Counted from the stretch's first letter, positions 25,701-33,502 are shown. The stretch is DNA of 34,609 bases from Streptomyces lushanensis (GCF_001700515.1 NZ_MAUD01000145.1:1-34609); one strand, 5' to 3'. Numbers and translations: made by a program. The notes: a model not told the origin generated them from the sequence alone.

Positions 25701-26397
25701 GTGCCAGACGTACCAGGGCGGCCGTGCCTTCTACACCGGCGGAGGCCACACCAGGGAGTCCTACGCGGACGCCGCCTTCCGGCAGCATCTGCTGGGCGGA
25801 CTGCGGTACGCGGCCGGCCAGGTCAAGGCCGACTGCGCGCCGGAGACCGGCTACCGGGACCTCTTCAACGGAAAGACCCCGGAGGGCTGGAAGCAGGCCG
25901 GACCGGGCAAGTTCAACGTCGTGAACGGTGAACTGCGCTCCGAGGGCGGCATGGGCCTGCTCTGGTACCAGGCCAAGGAGCTGAAGTCCTACTCCCTGAA
26001 GCTGGACTGGAAGCTGGACGGCGACGACAACTCCGGTGTCTTCGTGGGCTTCCCGGCCTCCGACGACCCCTGGTCCGCGGTCGACAAGGGCTACGAGGTG
26101 CAGATCGACGCCACCGACACCCCGGACCGCACCACCGGCTCGGTCTACGGCTTCAAGTCGGCCGACCTCAAGGCCAGGGACCGGGTGCTGCGCCCGCCCG
26201 GGCAGTGGAACAGCTACGAGATCAGGGTCCAGGGCGAGCGTCTCCAGGTCTTCCTCAACGGTGCGAAGATCAACGACTTCACCAACAAGGACCCGGAGCG
26301 CAGCCTCACGGACGGCTACATCGGTCTGCAGAACCACGGCACTGACGACCAGGCCTCCTTCCGCAACATCCAGCTCAAGGAACTGCCGGCCTCCTAG
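22702..26397 (+). CDS. Secreted multidomain sugar enzyme: PQQ-type sugar dehydrogenase, PKD, CBM6-like, ThuA and DUF1080 domains
   Basis: The 1231-residue protein has a Sec signal peptide (basic MHRKRPRAR, hydrophobic core, cleavage near Ala32 in VPAAAH). Residues about 43-490 form a glucose/sorbosone-dehydrogenase beta-propeller (EEGLQGVGVDPDF, GDIAFDADGNLYLSTGDD, PEIYAMGFRNPFRIS, YVGDYGPDA). About 493-573 is a PKD domain (DPDGDALTYAWDFGDG). About 690-815 is CBM6-like (QAEHFSASSGI, DDGDWISFTPYNLTGSKTL). About 825-1040 is a ThuA domain (KRVLVFSRTAGFRHDSI, GGGYMGVHAAADTEYDW, GRAFYTGGGHT). About 1050-1231 is DUF1080, the 3-keto-disaccharide hydrolase family (YRDLFNGKTPEGW, DNSGVFVGFPA, GYEVQIDATD). 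GTG 22702 is chosen because GGAGG lies 6 bases upstream. The combination suggests extracellular oxidation and cleavage of a glycan via 3-keto sugars. Confidence 0.92.
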   Translation: MHRKRPRARTLLALLTGALLAGSSISAVPAAAHPDHPAAEESFQQVTLAKGADEVGEPMSLAVLPDRRVLHTSRDGTLRITDDGGDTTVAGTLDVYNHDEEGLQGVGVDPDFAENRAIYLFYAPKLSTPAGDAPENGTAADFAPFDGYNRLSRFTLNEDGTLNKASEKKVLDVATSRGTCCHVGGDIAFDADGNLYLSTGDDTNPFASDGYTPIDERPDRNPAFDAQRSSGNTNDLRGKILRIKVAEDGSYTIPEGNLFAPGTEKTRPEIYAMGFRNPFRISVDHKTGIVYVGDYGPDAGSASPTRGPAGQVEFARVTEAGNFGWPYCTGDNDAYIDYNFANQTSGAAFDCAAPKNTSPHNTGLTDLPPAQPAWIPYDGASVPELGSGSESPTGGPVYRYDAELDSPVKFPESYDGDFFAGEFGRQWIKRIEQGEDGTVQSINPFPWTGTQVMDMEFGPDGALYVLDYGLSWFGGDEHSALYRIENSTGGLSPIAEATVDKTSGKSPLTAVFSSAGTSDPDGDALTYAWDFGDGGTSTEANPTYTYKKNGTYSARLTVTDPTERTATASVRIVVGNTAPEVELDLPDEGHLFNFGDSIPFKVKVKDREDRDNGPIDCSKVIVRYILGHDSHGHPITSVNGCEGTITAPADTEHDPNANIFGVIDAEYTDGGGGGQAPITSHDQAQLQPRHRQAEHFSASSGIRTYDKAPANGGKTVGDIDDGDWISFTPYNLTGSKTLTARISSGGAGGFLEVRTGSATGELLGSTPVPITGGWETFQDVDVPLRSVPKKTTELFLVFKGGVGGGALFDLDDFEISTAEPGRTEKRVLVFSRTAGFRHDSIPAGVAALKELGATTGIKVDSTETGAQFTTNNLARYDAVVFLSTTGDVLNADQQRAFENYVATGGGYMGVHAAADTEYDWAFYGGLVGAYFQGHPQIQSATVRVEDHDHPSTAHLDDEWQRTDEWYNYRTNPREQARVLATLDETTYQGGTMKGDHPIAWCQTYQGGRAFYTGGGHTRESYADAAFRQHLLGGLRYAAGQVKADCAPETGYRDLFNGKTPEGWKQAGPGKFNVVNGELRSEGGMGLLWYQAKELKSYSLKLDWKLDGDDNSGVFVGFPASDDPWSAVDKGYEVQIDATDTPDRTTGSVYGFKSADLKARDRVLRPPGQWNSYEIRVQGERLQVFLNGAKINDFTNKDPERSLTDGYIGLQNHGTDDQASFRNIQLKELPAS

Positions 26398-26426
26398 GGA
26401 CTCCTAGGACGGACGGCCCGTCAGCC

Positions 26427-26468
26427 GGGCGGCGGGCGGGGAGGCGCCGTACCCCCCGCCCGCCGCCC
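26427..26468 (+). terminator. Very strong GC hairpin after the secreted multidomain gene
   Basis: A perfect 15-bp stem (GGGCGGCGGGCGGGG at 26427-26441; complement at 26454-26468) with a 12-nt loop lies 30 bp after the stop codon. It should separate the secreted enzyme transcript from the ebo-type operon. A C-rich CACC-type stretch (about 26467-26527) follows, before the ribosome site at 26533. Confidence 0.8.
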
Positions 26469-26543
26469 ACCAAGCACCACAGACTCAGGACCCACCAGCA
26501 CCGTCCACCAACCACCACCACACCATCGGCAGGGAGGCAGCCC

Positions 26544-27677
26544 GTGACGACGAGCGGTACGGAATCGACTGCAGTACGCACCGGAGTCTGGTTCGTCGGA
26601 GCGCGCGGCTCCGTCGCCACGACGGCTGTGGCGGGATGCGCGGCGGTCACGGCGGGAATCCATCCCCCGACGGGCATGGTCACCGAGACCGCGCCCTTCG
26701 CGGGGACGGGCCTGCCCGCACTCTCCTCACTCGTTTTCGGCGGACATGACACGGCGAGCTGTCCGCTGCCCAAGCGGGCGGAGGAGCTGACCGTCGCGGG
26801 AGTGCTGCCGCACGGTCTGCCCGCCGCCATCCACGCCGAACTGACCGCCGCCGACCAGGAGATAAGGACCGGCGGCCCGCAGCCGGGCGACACCAGGAGC
26901 GACGAGGAGCTCATCGCCGCCTTCGCCGACGACATCGCCGGATTCGCCCGCCGTACGGGCGTGGCGCGGACCGTCGTCGTCAATGTCTCCTCCACCGAAC
27001 CCAGCCCGGCCCCCGGCGATCCGCGACTGCCCGCCAGCTCGCTGTACGCGGCGGCGGCGGTCCGGGCCGGCTGCTCGTACGTCAACTTCACACCGTCCAC
27101 CGGGCTGCGCACCGAGGCCCTCACAGCCGCCGCCGAGGCCGCCGGACTTCCCCACGCCGGCCGCGACGGCAAGACAGGCCAGACGCTGCTCCGTTCCGTG
27201 CTCGCCCCGATGTTCGTGCAGCGCGCCCTGACCGTACGGGCCTGGTCGGGCACGAACCTGCTGGGCGGCGGGGACGGAGCGGCGCTGGCCGACCCGGGAG
27301 CGGCGGCTGCCAAGAACGCGGGCAAGGAACGGGTACTCGCCGACACACTGGGCACGGCGCCCGAGGGCGAGGTGCACATCGACGACGTGCCGGCGCTGGG
27401 CGACTGGAAGACGGCCTGGGACCACATCGCCTTCGACGGCTTCCTCGGCTCGCGGATGATCCTCCAGACGATCTGGCAGGGCTGCGACTCCGCGCTCGCG
27501 GCTCCTCTGGTGCTCGACCTGGCACGGCTGGTCTCGCGGGCGCACGAGACGGGACTGAGCGGTCCGCTGCCCGGCCTGGGCTTCTACTTCAAGGATCCGG
27601 ACGGCGGACCGGCGGCGCTCGCCGAGCAGTTCGAGGCGCTGCTGGCGTTCGCCGAACGGCTGCGGGAGAGCCGGTGA
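26544..27677 (+). CDS. Inositol-3-phosphate synthase-like sugar-phosphate cyclase of an ebo-type cluster
   Basis: The 377-residue protein is a divergent member of the myo-inositol-phosphate synthase family. That family makes a carbocycle from a hexose phosphate using NAD+. The N-terminal Rossmann segment is VWFVGARGSVATTAVAG. Core blocks of the family survive: GRDGKTGQT (206-214, with the conserved Lys210), SGTNLLGGGDG (235-245, the NHLGNNDG counterpart), and GDWKTAWD (286-293, the GDSKRAMDEY counterpart). The chain is within the size of bacterial synthases, but overall similarity looks low, so its substrate may not be glucose 6-phosphate. GTG 26544 has GGAGG 6 bases upstream. Its stop overlaps the prenyltransferase start (GTGA), making it the first gene of the cluster. 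Confidence 0.85.
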   Translation: MTTSGTESTAVRTGVWFVGARGSVATTAVAGCAAVTAGIHPPTGMVTETAPFAGTGLPALSSLVFGGHDTASCPLPKRAEELTVAGVLPHGLPAAIHAELTAADQEIRTGGPQPGDTRSDEELIAAFADDIAGFARRTGVARTVVVNVSSTEPSPAPGDPRLPASSLYAAAAVRAGCSYVNFTPSTGLRTEALTAAAEAAGLPHAGRDGKTGQTLLRSVLAPMFVQRALTVRAWSGTNLLGGGDGAALADPGAAAAKNAGKERVLADTLGTAPEGEVHIDDVPALGDWKTAWDHIAFDGFLGSRMILQTIWQGCDSALAAPLVLDLARLVSRAHETGLSGPLPGLGFYFKDPDGGPAALAEQFEALLAFAERLRESR

Positions 27678-28588
27678 CCGAGCGCGGCCGGGTACGCGCC
27701 TGGGCGGAACTGCTGCGGGTGTCCGCCCTGTTCACGGTCCCGGGCGACGCCCTGGCCGGCGCGGCGGCCCTCGGCGCACGTCCCAACCGCGGTACGGCCC
27801 TGGCCGTGGGCGCCTCGCTCTGCCTGTACGAGGCGGGCATGGCGCTCAACGACTGGGCGGACCGCGACGAGGACGCGGTGGACCGGCCGCACCGGCCCAT
27901 CCCGTCGGGCCGGATCAGCCCGGCGGCGGCCCTGACGGCCGCCGCCGCCCTGACGGCCACCGGCCTGGGCCTCGCCGCCCGCGCGGGCCGCCCGTCCCTC
28001 GCGGTCGGCACCGCCCTGGCGGCGGCGGTCTGGTCGTACGACCTCCATCTCAAACACACCCAGGCGGGCCCGCTGGCCATGGGCGCGGCCAGATCCCTGG
28101 ATCTGCTCCTCGGAGCGACGGCCACGGCGTCACGGCGCACCGCCGCGCCGCGCGTCGGCGCGGGCGCCGCGCGCGCGGCACTGCCCGCCGCGGCCGTGCT
28201 CGGGGCGCACACGGTCGGTGTCACCGTCGTGTCGCGCCGTGAGGCGCAGGGCGGATCCACGCTCGCGCCGCTCGCCGCGCTGACGAGCACCGCCGTGCTC
28301 GGGGGCCTGACCGGGCGGTGGCGCCGGGGCGGCCCGGTCTCCGCCGACGCCCTCGCCGCCGGTGGCCTCGCCGCCGTGTACGTCGGCACCGCCGGCCGTC
28401 CGCTGGCGCACGCCGCGCTCAATCCCTCCCCGCCCCTCACCCAGCGTGCCGTCGGCGGCGGGATCCGGGCGATGATCCCGCTCCAGGCGGCGCTCGCCGC
28501 GCGCGGCGGGGCCGCGGGGACCGCACTGGGAATCATGGCGCTCGTACCCCTGGCACGGAAATTCGCGCGGAAGGTGAGCCTGACATGA
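27674..28588 (+). CDS. eboC: UbiA-family prenyltransferase, EboC-like
   Basis: The 304-residue integral membrane protein has 8-9 predicted hydrophobic segments and the UbiA Asp-rich motif NDWADRDEDAVDRPHRPIPSG (Asp60, Asp63, Asp67), which binds the Mg-prenyl-diphosphate. A second conserved patch, VWSYDLHLKHTQAGPLAMGAARSLDLLLG, follows. It resembles the streptomycete prenyltransferases found in ebo clusters and in some natural-product clusters. In ebo systems EboC is thought to attach a lipid carrier to a metabolite for passage across the membrane; this is a published hypothesis about the cluster as I recall it, not a proven reaction. Coupled at both ends (GTGA with the cyclase, ATGA with the next gene). 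The symbol is assigned by family and context. Confidence 0.87.
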   Translation: MTERGRVRAWAELLRVSALFTVPGDALAGAAALGARPNRGTALAVGASLCLYEAGMALNDWADRDEDAVDRPHRPIPSGRISPAAALTAAAALTATGLGLAARAGRPSLAVGTALAAAVWSYDLHLKHTQAGPLAMGAARSLDLLLGATATASRRTAAPRVGAGAARAALPAAAVLGAHTVGVTVVSRREAQGGSTLAPLAALTSTAVLGGLTGRWRRGGPVSADALAAGGLAAVYVGTAGRPLAHAALNPSPPLTQRAVGGGIRAMIPLQAALAARGGAAGTALGIMALVPLARKFARKVSLT

Positions 28589-29427
28589 GTCTGCGGTTCG
28601 GATACGGCACCAACGGGCTCACCGATCTGCGGCTCGACGACGCGCTCGGGCTTCTCGCCGATCTCGGCTACGAGGGTGTCGGGCTCACTCTCGACCACAT
28701 GCATCTCGACCCCATGGCCCCCGATCTGGCCGCCCGCACCCAGCGCGTCGCGCGGCGGCTGGGGGAGCTGGGCCTCGGTGTCACCGTGGAGACGGGCGCG
28801 CGCTATGTGCTCGATCCGCGCCGCAAGCACGGCCCCACACTGCTCGACGCCGACCCCGAGGGCCGCGCCGCGCGCACCGGGCTGCTGCTGACGGCCGTTC
28901 AGGTCGCCGCCGACCTCGGCGCGCACGCCGTGCACTGCTTCAGCGGTGTCACTCCGCCGGGCACCGACACCGACACCGCCTGGAAGCGGCTCGAAGAGGC
29001 GCTGACCCCCGTCGTCGACGCCGCCGGGCGCGCCGGCGTCCCGCTCGCCGTCGAGCCCGAGCCCGGCCAGCTCCTCTCGGACCTCGCCGGTTTCCACCAG
29101 CTCAGACACCGGCTCGGCGACCCCGGTCCGCTCGGGCTCACCCTCGACATAGGCCACTGCCAGTGCCTGGAGCCCGTCCCGCCCGCCGACTGCGTCCGTG
29201 AGGCCGCGCCCTGGCTGCGCCATGTGCAGATCGAGGACATGCGGCGCGGTGTGCACGAGCATCTGCCCTTCGGCGAGGGCGAGATCGACTTCCCGCCGGT
29301 GTTCGCCGCGCTGGCCGCCACCGGCTACGAGGGACTGGTCGTGGTCGAACTGCCGCGCCACTCGCACGCGGGCCCCGAACTCGCCCGTACCTCCATGGAC
29401 TTCCTCCGTACGAAGGGAGCGGCATGA
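28585..29427 (+). CDS. TIM-barrel sugar phosphate isomerase/epimerase in ebo cluster
   Basis: The 280-residue cytoplasmic protein is another AP_endonuc_2-type TIM barrel. The opening FGYGTNGLTDLRLDDALGLLADLGYEGVGLTLDH is typical. Metal-ligand candidates are LAVEPEPGQ (Glu), LTLDIGHCQC (Asp, His), LRHVQIEDM (His, Glu/Asp) and LVVVELPRHSH (Glu). It is not the EboE protein, which is a separate gene at 30912. Start ATG 28585 overlaps the prenyltransferase stop (ATGA), and its own stop overlaps the eboA start in the same way. It probably acts on the same metabolite as the cyclase and EboE, with the reaction unknown. Confidence 0.9.
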   Translation: MSLRFGYGTNGLTDLRLDDALGLLADLGYEGVGLTLDHMHLDPMAPDLAARTQRVARRLGELGLGVTVETGARYVLDPRRKHGPTLLDADPEGRAARTGLLLTAVQVAADLGAHAVHCFSGVTPPGTDTDTAWKRLEEALTPVVDAAGRAGVPLAVEPEPGQLLSDLAGFHQLRHRLGDPGPLGLTLDIGHCQCLEPVPPADCVREAAPWLRHVQIEDMRRGVHEHLPFGEGEIDFPPVFAALAATGYEGLVVVELPRHSHAGPELARTSMDFLRTKGAA

Positions 29428-30059
29428 GCTCGAATCCGTCACCGATCCACGAGGACCTGGCTCCGGGCCTGGACCCCGCCGCCCGGGCGTGGCTCGACGC
29501 CGCCCTGGCCGAGGCCGCGGACGCGGGAAGCAGCGGGGAGAGCGACAACGTTGCCGCCGCTCCGGCCGCCGTCGCGTCCTGGGAGCTGCGCTTCGCCGCC
29601 GCGGGACGCCACTGCGGCCAGGAACACGCCGACTCCGTACGCGTCCTGCTCCTTGAGCAGGCCCGCGCCGGACTCGCCACCCTCACCCGGCTCTACCACC
29701 AGGGCACCGCCGCCGAACGCCGCGCCGTGCTGCTCGCCCTGCCCCACCGCGTCACAGGCCCCGGCGCGCTGCCGCTGATCGAGGACGCCCTGCGGACCAA
29801 TGACACCCGGCTGGTCGCCGCCGCCGTCGGTCCCTACGCCGCCGCCCATCTCGACTCCCACGGCTGGCGGCACGCCATTCTCAAGTGCCTCTTCACCGGC
29901 GTGCCCGTCGCCGCCGTCGACGATCTGGAAAGACGCGCCCACGGAGACGCCGAACTGGCCCGTATGCTCGCCGACTTCGCGGCCGAGCGCACCGCCGCCG
30001 GCCGTCCCGTACCCGCCGACCTGCACCATGTGCACCATCTGACCGGCGAGGAGTCCTGA
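29424..30059 (+). CDS. eboA: EboA-type metabolite traffic protein
   Basis: The 211-residue protein matches the EboA family in length and in the helical-repeat body: WELRFAAAGRHCG, then LTRLYHQGTAAERRAVLLALPH, LPLIEDALRTNDTRLVAAAVGPYAAAHLD, and WRHAILKCLFTGVPVAAVDDLERR. That pattern suggests HEAT-like helical repeats used for protein contacts, with no catalytic motif. The acidic, Ala-rich first 45 residues look disordered. EboA is a hallmark of the ebo cluster, studied in cyanobacterial scytonemin export, where loss of the cluster keeps a precursor in the cytoplasm. It overlaps its neighbours at both ends (ATGA upstream, TGATG downstream). Confidence 0.87.
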   Translation: MSSNPSPIHEDLAPGLDPAARAWLDAALAEAADAGSSGESDNVAAAPAAVASWELRFAAAGRHCGQEHADSVRVLLLEQARAGLATLTRLYHQGTAAERRAVLLALPHRVTGPGALPLIEDALRTNDTRLVAAAVGPYAAAHLDSHGWRHAILKCLFTGVPVAAVDDLERRAHGDAELARMLADFAAERTAAGRPVPADLHHVHHLTGEES

Positions 30060-30907
30060 TGCGCATCTTCGACCCCCACATCCATATGACCTCCCGCACC
30101 ACGGACGACTACCAGGCGATGTACGCCTCCGGCGTGCGCGCCCTGGTCGAACCGTCCTTCTGGCTGGGCCAGCCCCGTACGTCCCCCGCGAGCTTCTTCG
30201 ACTACTTCGACGCGCTCCTCGGCTGGGAACCCTTCCGCGCGGCCCAGTACGGCATCGCCCACCACTGCACGCTCGCCCTCAACCCCAAAGAGGCGAACGA
30301 TCCGCGCTGCGCGCCCGTACTGGACGCCCTGCCCCGTTATCTCGTCAAGGACGGTGTCGTCGCCGTCGGCGAGATCGGCTACGACTCCATGACCCCGGCC
30401 GAGGACACCGCGCTCGCCGCGCAGCTCCAGCTCGCCGCCGACCACGGACTGCCCGCGCTGGTCCACACCCCGCACCGCGACAAGCTGTCCGGTCTGCGCC
30501 GCACCATCGACGTCGTACGGGAGTCGGCGCTCGACCCGGAGTGGGTCCTGCTCGACCATCTCAACGAGACGACCGTCAAGGACGCGGCGGAGAGCGGGAG
30601 CTGGCTGGGCTTCTCCATCTATCCCGACACCAAGATGGACGAGGACCGTATGGTCGGCGTCCTCAAGGCCCATGGCACCGACAAGGTGCTCGTGAACTCG
30701 GCGGCCGACTGGGGCAAGAGCGATCCGCTCAAGACCCGCAAGGTCGCGGACGCGATGCTCGCCGCCGGTTTCGGCGAGGACGACGTGGACAAGGTCCTGT
30801 GGCGCAATCCCGTCGCCTTCTACGGGCTCAGCGGAAGACTCCAGCTCGACGTCCCCGCGCCGGAGGCCCTCCACGAGGGCAACTCCATCCTCCGCGGCGG
30901 GGAGTGA
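30059..30907 (+). CDS. eboB: TatD-family metal-dependent hydrolase, EboB-like
   Basis: The 282-residue protein has the TatD amidohydrolase metal pattern: MRIFDPHIHM (two His at the first strand), VVAVGEIGYD (Glu), LVHTPHRDK (His), WVLLDHLNE (His) and VNSAADWG (terminal Asp). TatD proteins are cytoplasmic nucleases or hydrolases, but the ebo branch has no known substrate. The start is ATG 30059, sharing one base with the eboA stop, with GGCGAGGAG just upstream; the frame is open further up but overlaps eboA without a ribosome site. The assignment as EboB rests on position beside eboA and on family. Confidence 0.87.
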   Translation: MRIFDPHIHMTSRTTDDYQAMYASGVRALVEPSFWLGQPRTSPASFFDYFDALLGWEPFRAAQYGIAHHCTLALNPKEANDPRCAPVLDALPRYLVKDGVVAVGEIGYDSMTPAEDTALAAQLQLAADHGLPALVHTPHRDKLSGLRRTIDVVRESALDPEWVLLDHLNETTVKDAAESGSWLGFSIYPDTKMDEDRMVGVLKAHGTDKVLVNSAADWGKSDPLKTRKVADAMLAAGFGEDDVDKVLWRNPVAFYGLSGRLQLDVPAPEALHEGNSILRGGE

Positions 30908-30911
30908 TCCC

Positions 30912-32081
30912 ATGCGCTTCCGCCACCCCGACGGCACCACGATCCATCTCTCGTACTGCACCAATGTCCATCCCGCCGAGAACCTCGAAGGCGTACTCGC
31001 CCAACTGCGCGACCACTGCGAGCCGGTACGCAGGCGCCTCGGCCGCGACCGCCTCGGCATCGGCCTCTGGCTCGCCAAGGGCGCGGCCCAGGCCCTGATC
31101 AACGATCCGGCCGCGCTGCGCGGACTCCGTGCCGAGCTGGACCGGCGCGGCCTCGAAGTCGTCACGCTCAACGGCTTCCCGTACGAGGGATTCGGCGCCG
31201 AGGAGGTCAAGTACCGCGTCTACAAGCCGGACTGGGCCGACCCCGAGCGGCTCGCCCACACCAGCGATCTGGCCAGGCTGCTGGCCGCGCTCCTGCCGGA
31301 CGACGTCACCGAGGGCTCCGTCTCCACCCTCCCGCTCGCCTGGCGCACGGCCTTCGACGCCACCGCGGCCCGCGCCGCCCGCGCCGCGCTGACCACGCTC
31401 GCCGAACGGCTCGACGGGCTGGAGGACCTGACCGGCAAGTCCATCAGGATCGCCCTGGAACCGGAGCCCGGCTGCACCGTCGAGACCACCGCCGACGCGA
31501 TCGGCCCGCTCACCGAGATCGGCAGCGACCGGATCGGTATCTGTATCGACACCTGCCATCTCGCCACCTCCTTCGAGGACCCGGCCACCGCCCTGGGCGC
31601 GCTGGAGGCCGCGGGCGTCGTCATACCCAAGGCCCAGCTCTCCGCCGCGCTGCACGCCGAGAACCCGCATCTGCCGGAGGTACGGGAGGCCCTCGGCGCG
31701 TTCGCCGAGCCGCGCTTTCTCCACCAGACCCGTACCAACACCGCCGCCGGACTGCGCGGCACCGACGATCTGGAGGAGGCACTCGGCGGCGAGGCGCTGC
31801 CCGACGGCGCTCCCTGGCGGTCGCACTTCCATGTCCCGCTGCACGCGCCGCCCGCGCCGCCGCTGACCTCCACCCTTCCCGTGCTCCAGGACACTCTCAC
31901 CCGGCTGATCGGCGGAGCCGTCCCGCGCACCCGCCATCTGGAGGTCGAGACCTACACCTGGCAGGCACTCCCGGCCGAGCTGCGTCCTCGCTCGCGCGGG
32001 CAGCTCGCCGAGGGCATCGCCGCCGAACTCACCCTGGCCCGCGACCTGCTGGTCGACCTCGGCCTGAAGGAGCTGCCATGA
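30912..32081 (+). CDS. eboE: Metabolite traffic protein EboE (xylose-isomerase-like TIM barrel)
   Basis: The 389-residue protein matches EboE. The diagnostic opening HLSYCTNVHPAENLEGVLAQL is followed by LGIGLWLAKGAAQAL, VVTLNGFPYEGFGAEEVKYRVYKPDWADPERLAHT, IALEPEPGCTVET, ICIDTCHLATSFEDP, WRSHFHVPLHA and RHLEVETYTWQALP. Conserved Glu, Asp and His at strand ends are as expected for a metal-dependent barrel. EboE defines the cluster and its reaction is not established. It starts 4 bp after the TatD-type gene, with GGGGAG upstream, and its stop overlaps the phosphodiesterase start (ATGA). Confidence 0.92.
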   Translation: MRFRHPDGTTIHLSYCTNVHPAENLEGVLAQLRDHCEPVRRRLGRDRLGIGLWLAKGAAQALINDPAALRGLRAELDRRGLEVVTLNGFPYEGFGAEEVKYRVYKPDWADPERLAHTSDLARLLAALLPDDVTEGSVSTLPLAWRTAFDATAARAARAALTTLAERLDGLEDLTGKSIRIALEPEPGCTVETTADAIGPLTEIGSDRIGICIDTCHLATSFEDPATALGALEAAGVVIPKAQLSAALHAENPHLPEVREALGAFAEPRFLHQTRTNTAAGLRGTDDLEEALGGEALPDGAPWRSHFHVPLHAPPAPPLTSTLPVLQDTLTRLIGGAVPRTRHLEVETYTWQALPAELRPRSRGQLAEGIAAELTLARDLLVDLGLKELP

Positions 32082-33502
32082 CCGAGACCCCGGCCGCGCC
32101 GCCGGCCGACACCCCCGGCGCGACATCGACACCGACACCGCTCCTGGTGCTGGATGTCGTCGGGCTCACACCCCAACTCCTCGCGCACATGCCGAACCTG
32201 CGCAAGCTCGCCTCCACGGGCTCGCAGGCCCCGCTGAGCACGGTGCTGCCCGCCGTCACATGCAGCGCGCAGTCCACCTTCCTCACCGGCACGCTCCCCG
32301 CCGAACACGGCATCGTCGGCAACGGCTGGTACTTCCGCGACCTGGGCGACGTACTGCTGTGGCGCCAGCACAACGGTCTGGTCTCGGGCGACAAGCTCTG
32401 GGACGCCGCCCGCCGTGTCCGTCCCGGCTACACGGTCGCCAACATCTGCTGGTGGTACGCGATGGGCGCGGACACCGACTACACCGTCACCCCGCGCCCG
32501 GTCTACTACGCGGACGGCCGCAAGGAGCCCGACTGCTACACCCGTCCGCCGGCGCTGCACGACGAACTGACCGAGGAACTCGGCACGTTCCCGCTCTTCC
32601 ACTTCTGGGGCCCCGGCGCCGACCTCGTCTCCTCCCAGTGGATCATCGACGCCACCCGCCACATCATTCGTACCCGCACCCCCGATCTGGCGCTCTGCTA
32701 TCTGCCGCACCTCGACTACGACCTCCAGCGCTACGGCCCCGACGACCCGCGCTCCCACCGCGCGGCGACCGAGCTGGACGCGGCGATGGCCCCCCTCCTC
32801 GCCGACGCCAGGGACGAGGGCCGTACCGTCGTCGCGCTCTCCGAGTACGGCATCACCCGGGTCTCCCGGGCCGTCGACATCAACCGGGCGCTGCGCAGGG
32901 CCGGGCTGCTGGAGGTCCACACCCAGGACGGCATGGAGTATCTGGACCCGATGGCCTCCCGGGCCTTCGCCGTCTCGGACCACCAGCTCGCCCATGTCTA
33001 CGTACGCCGTCCCGAGGATCTCGACGCGACCCGTGAGGTGCTCCAGGACCTGGCCGGTGTCGACGAGATCCTGGACGACGAGGGCAAGAAGGCCTACGGT
33101 CTCGACCATCCCCGCTCGGGCGAACTGGTGGCCGTCGCCGAACCCGACGCGTGGTTCACGTACTACTACTGGCTGGACGACGACCGGGCCCCCGACTTCG
33201 CCCAGCTCGTCGAGATCCACCGCAAGCCGGGATACGACCCCGTCGAGCTCTTCATGGACCCGCTCGATCCGTACGTCAAGCTCAAGGCGGCCAAGGCGAT
33301 CGCACGCAAGAAGCTCGGTATGCGCTACCGGCTCGCGGTCGTGCCCCTCGATCCCTCACCGATCCGCGGCAGCCACGGGCGGCTTCCCGCGAGCGACGAG
33401 GAAGGCCCGCTCATCATCTGCTCCACCCCCAGTGCCGTCGATGGCCGTGTCGCGGCCACCGATGTGAAGTCACTCCTCCTCCACCTTGCCGGACTGCACT
33501 GA
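32078..33502 (+). CDS. Alkaline-phosphatase-superfamily nucleotide pyrophosphatase/phosphodiesterase of ebo type
   Basis: The 474-residue protein belongs to the type I phosphodiesterase/nucleotide pyrophosphatase group. Recognisable active-site parts are LLVLDVVGLTPQLL (first metal Asp), VLPAVTCSAQSTFLTGTLPAEHGIVGNGWYF (nucleophile Thr), YLPHLDYDLQRYGPDD (Asp pair) and a late His in RGSHGRLP. Where many relatives carry Ser-Asp-His-Gly, this one has SEYG in VVALSEYGITRVS, replacing the usual Asp-His metal pair; I believe this is shared by ebo-linked members. No signal peptide is visible; the N-terminus is a Pro/Thr-rich tail. It may cleave a phosphodiester linkage between metabolite and carrier. 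Coupled to eboE by ATGA. Confidence 0.88.
   Translation: MTETPAAPPADTPGATSTPTPLLVLDVVGLTPQLLAHMPNLRKLASTGSQAPLSTVLPAVTCSAQSTFLTGTLPAEHGIVGNGWYFRDLGDVLLWRQHNGLVSGDKLWDAARRVRPGYTVANICWWYAMGADTDYTVTPRPVYYADGRKEPDCYTRPPALHDELTEELGTFPLFHFWGPGADLVSSQWIIDATRHIIRTRTPDLALCYLPHLDYDLQRYGPDDPRSHRAATELDAAMAPLLADARDEGRTVVALSEYGITRVSRAVDINRALRRAGLLEVHTQDGMEYLDPMASRAFAVSDHQLAHVYVRRPEDLDATREVLQDLAGVDEILDDEGKKAYGLDHPRSGELVAVAEPDAWFTYYYWLDDDRAPDFAQLVEIHRKPGYDPVELFMDPLDPYVKLKAAKAIARKKLGMRYRLAVVPLDPSPIRGSHGRLPASDEEGPLIICSTPSAVDGRVAATDVKSLLLHLAGLH

Noticed and set aside
22225..26337. A 1370-codon open frame on the minus strand opposite the secreted multidomain gene
   Set aside because: It is an antisense shadow caused by very high GC at third positions. 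Its translation is Val/Gly/Arg/Asp-rich with no domain, while the plus strand shows clear domains throughout.
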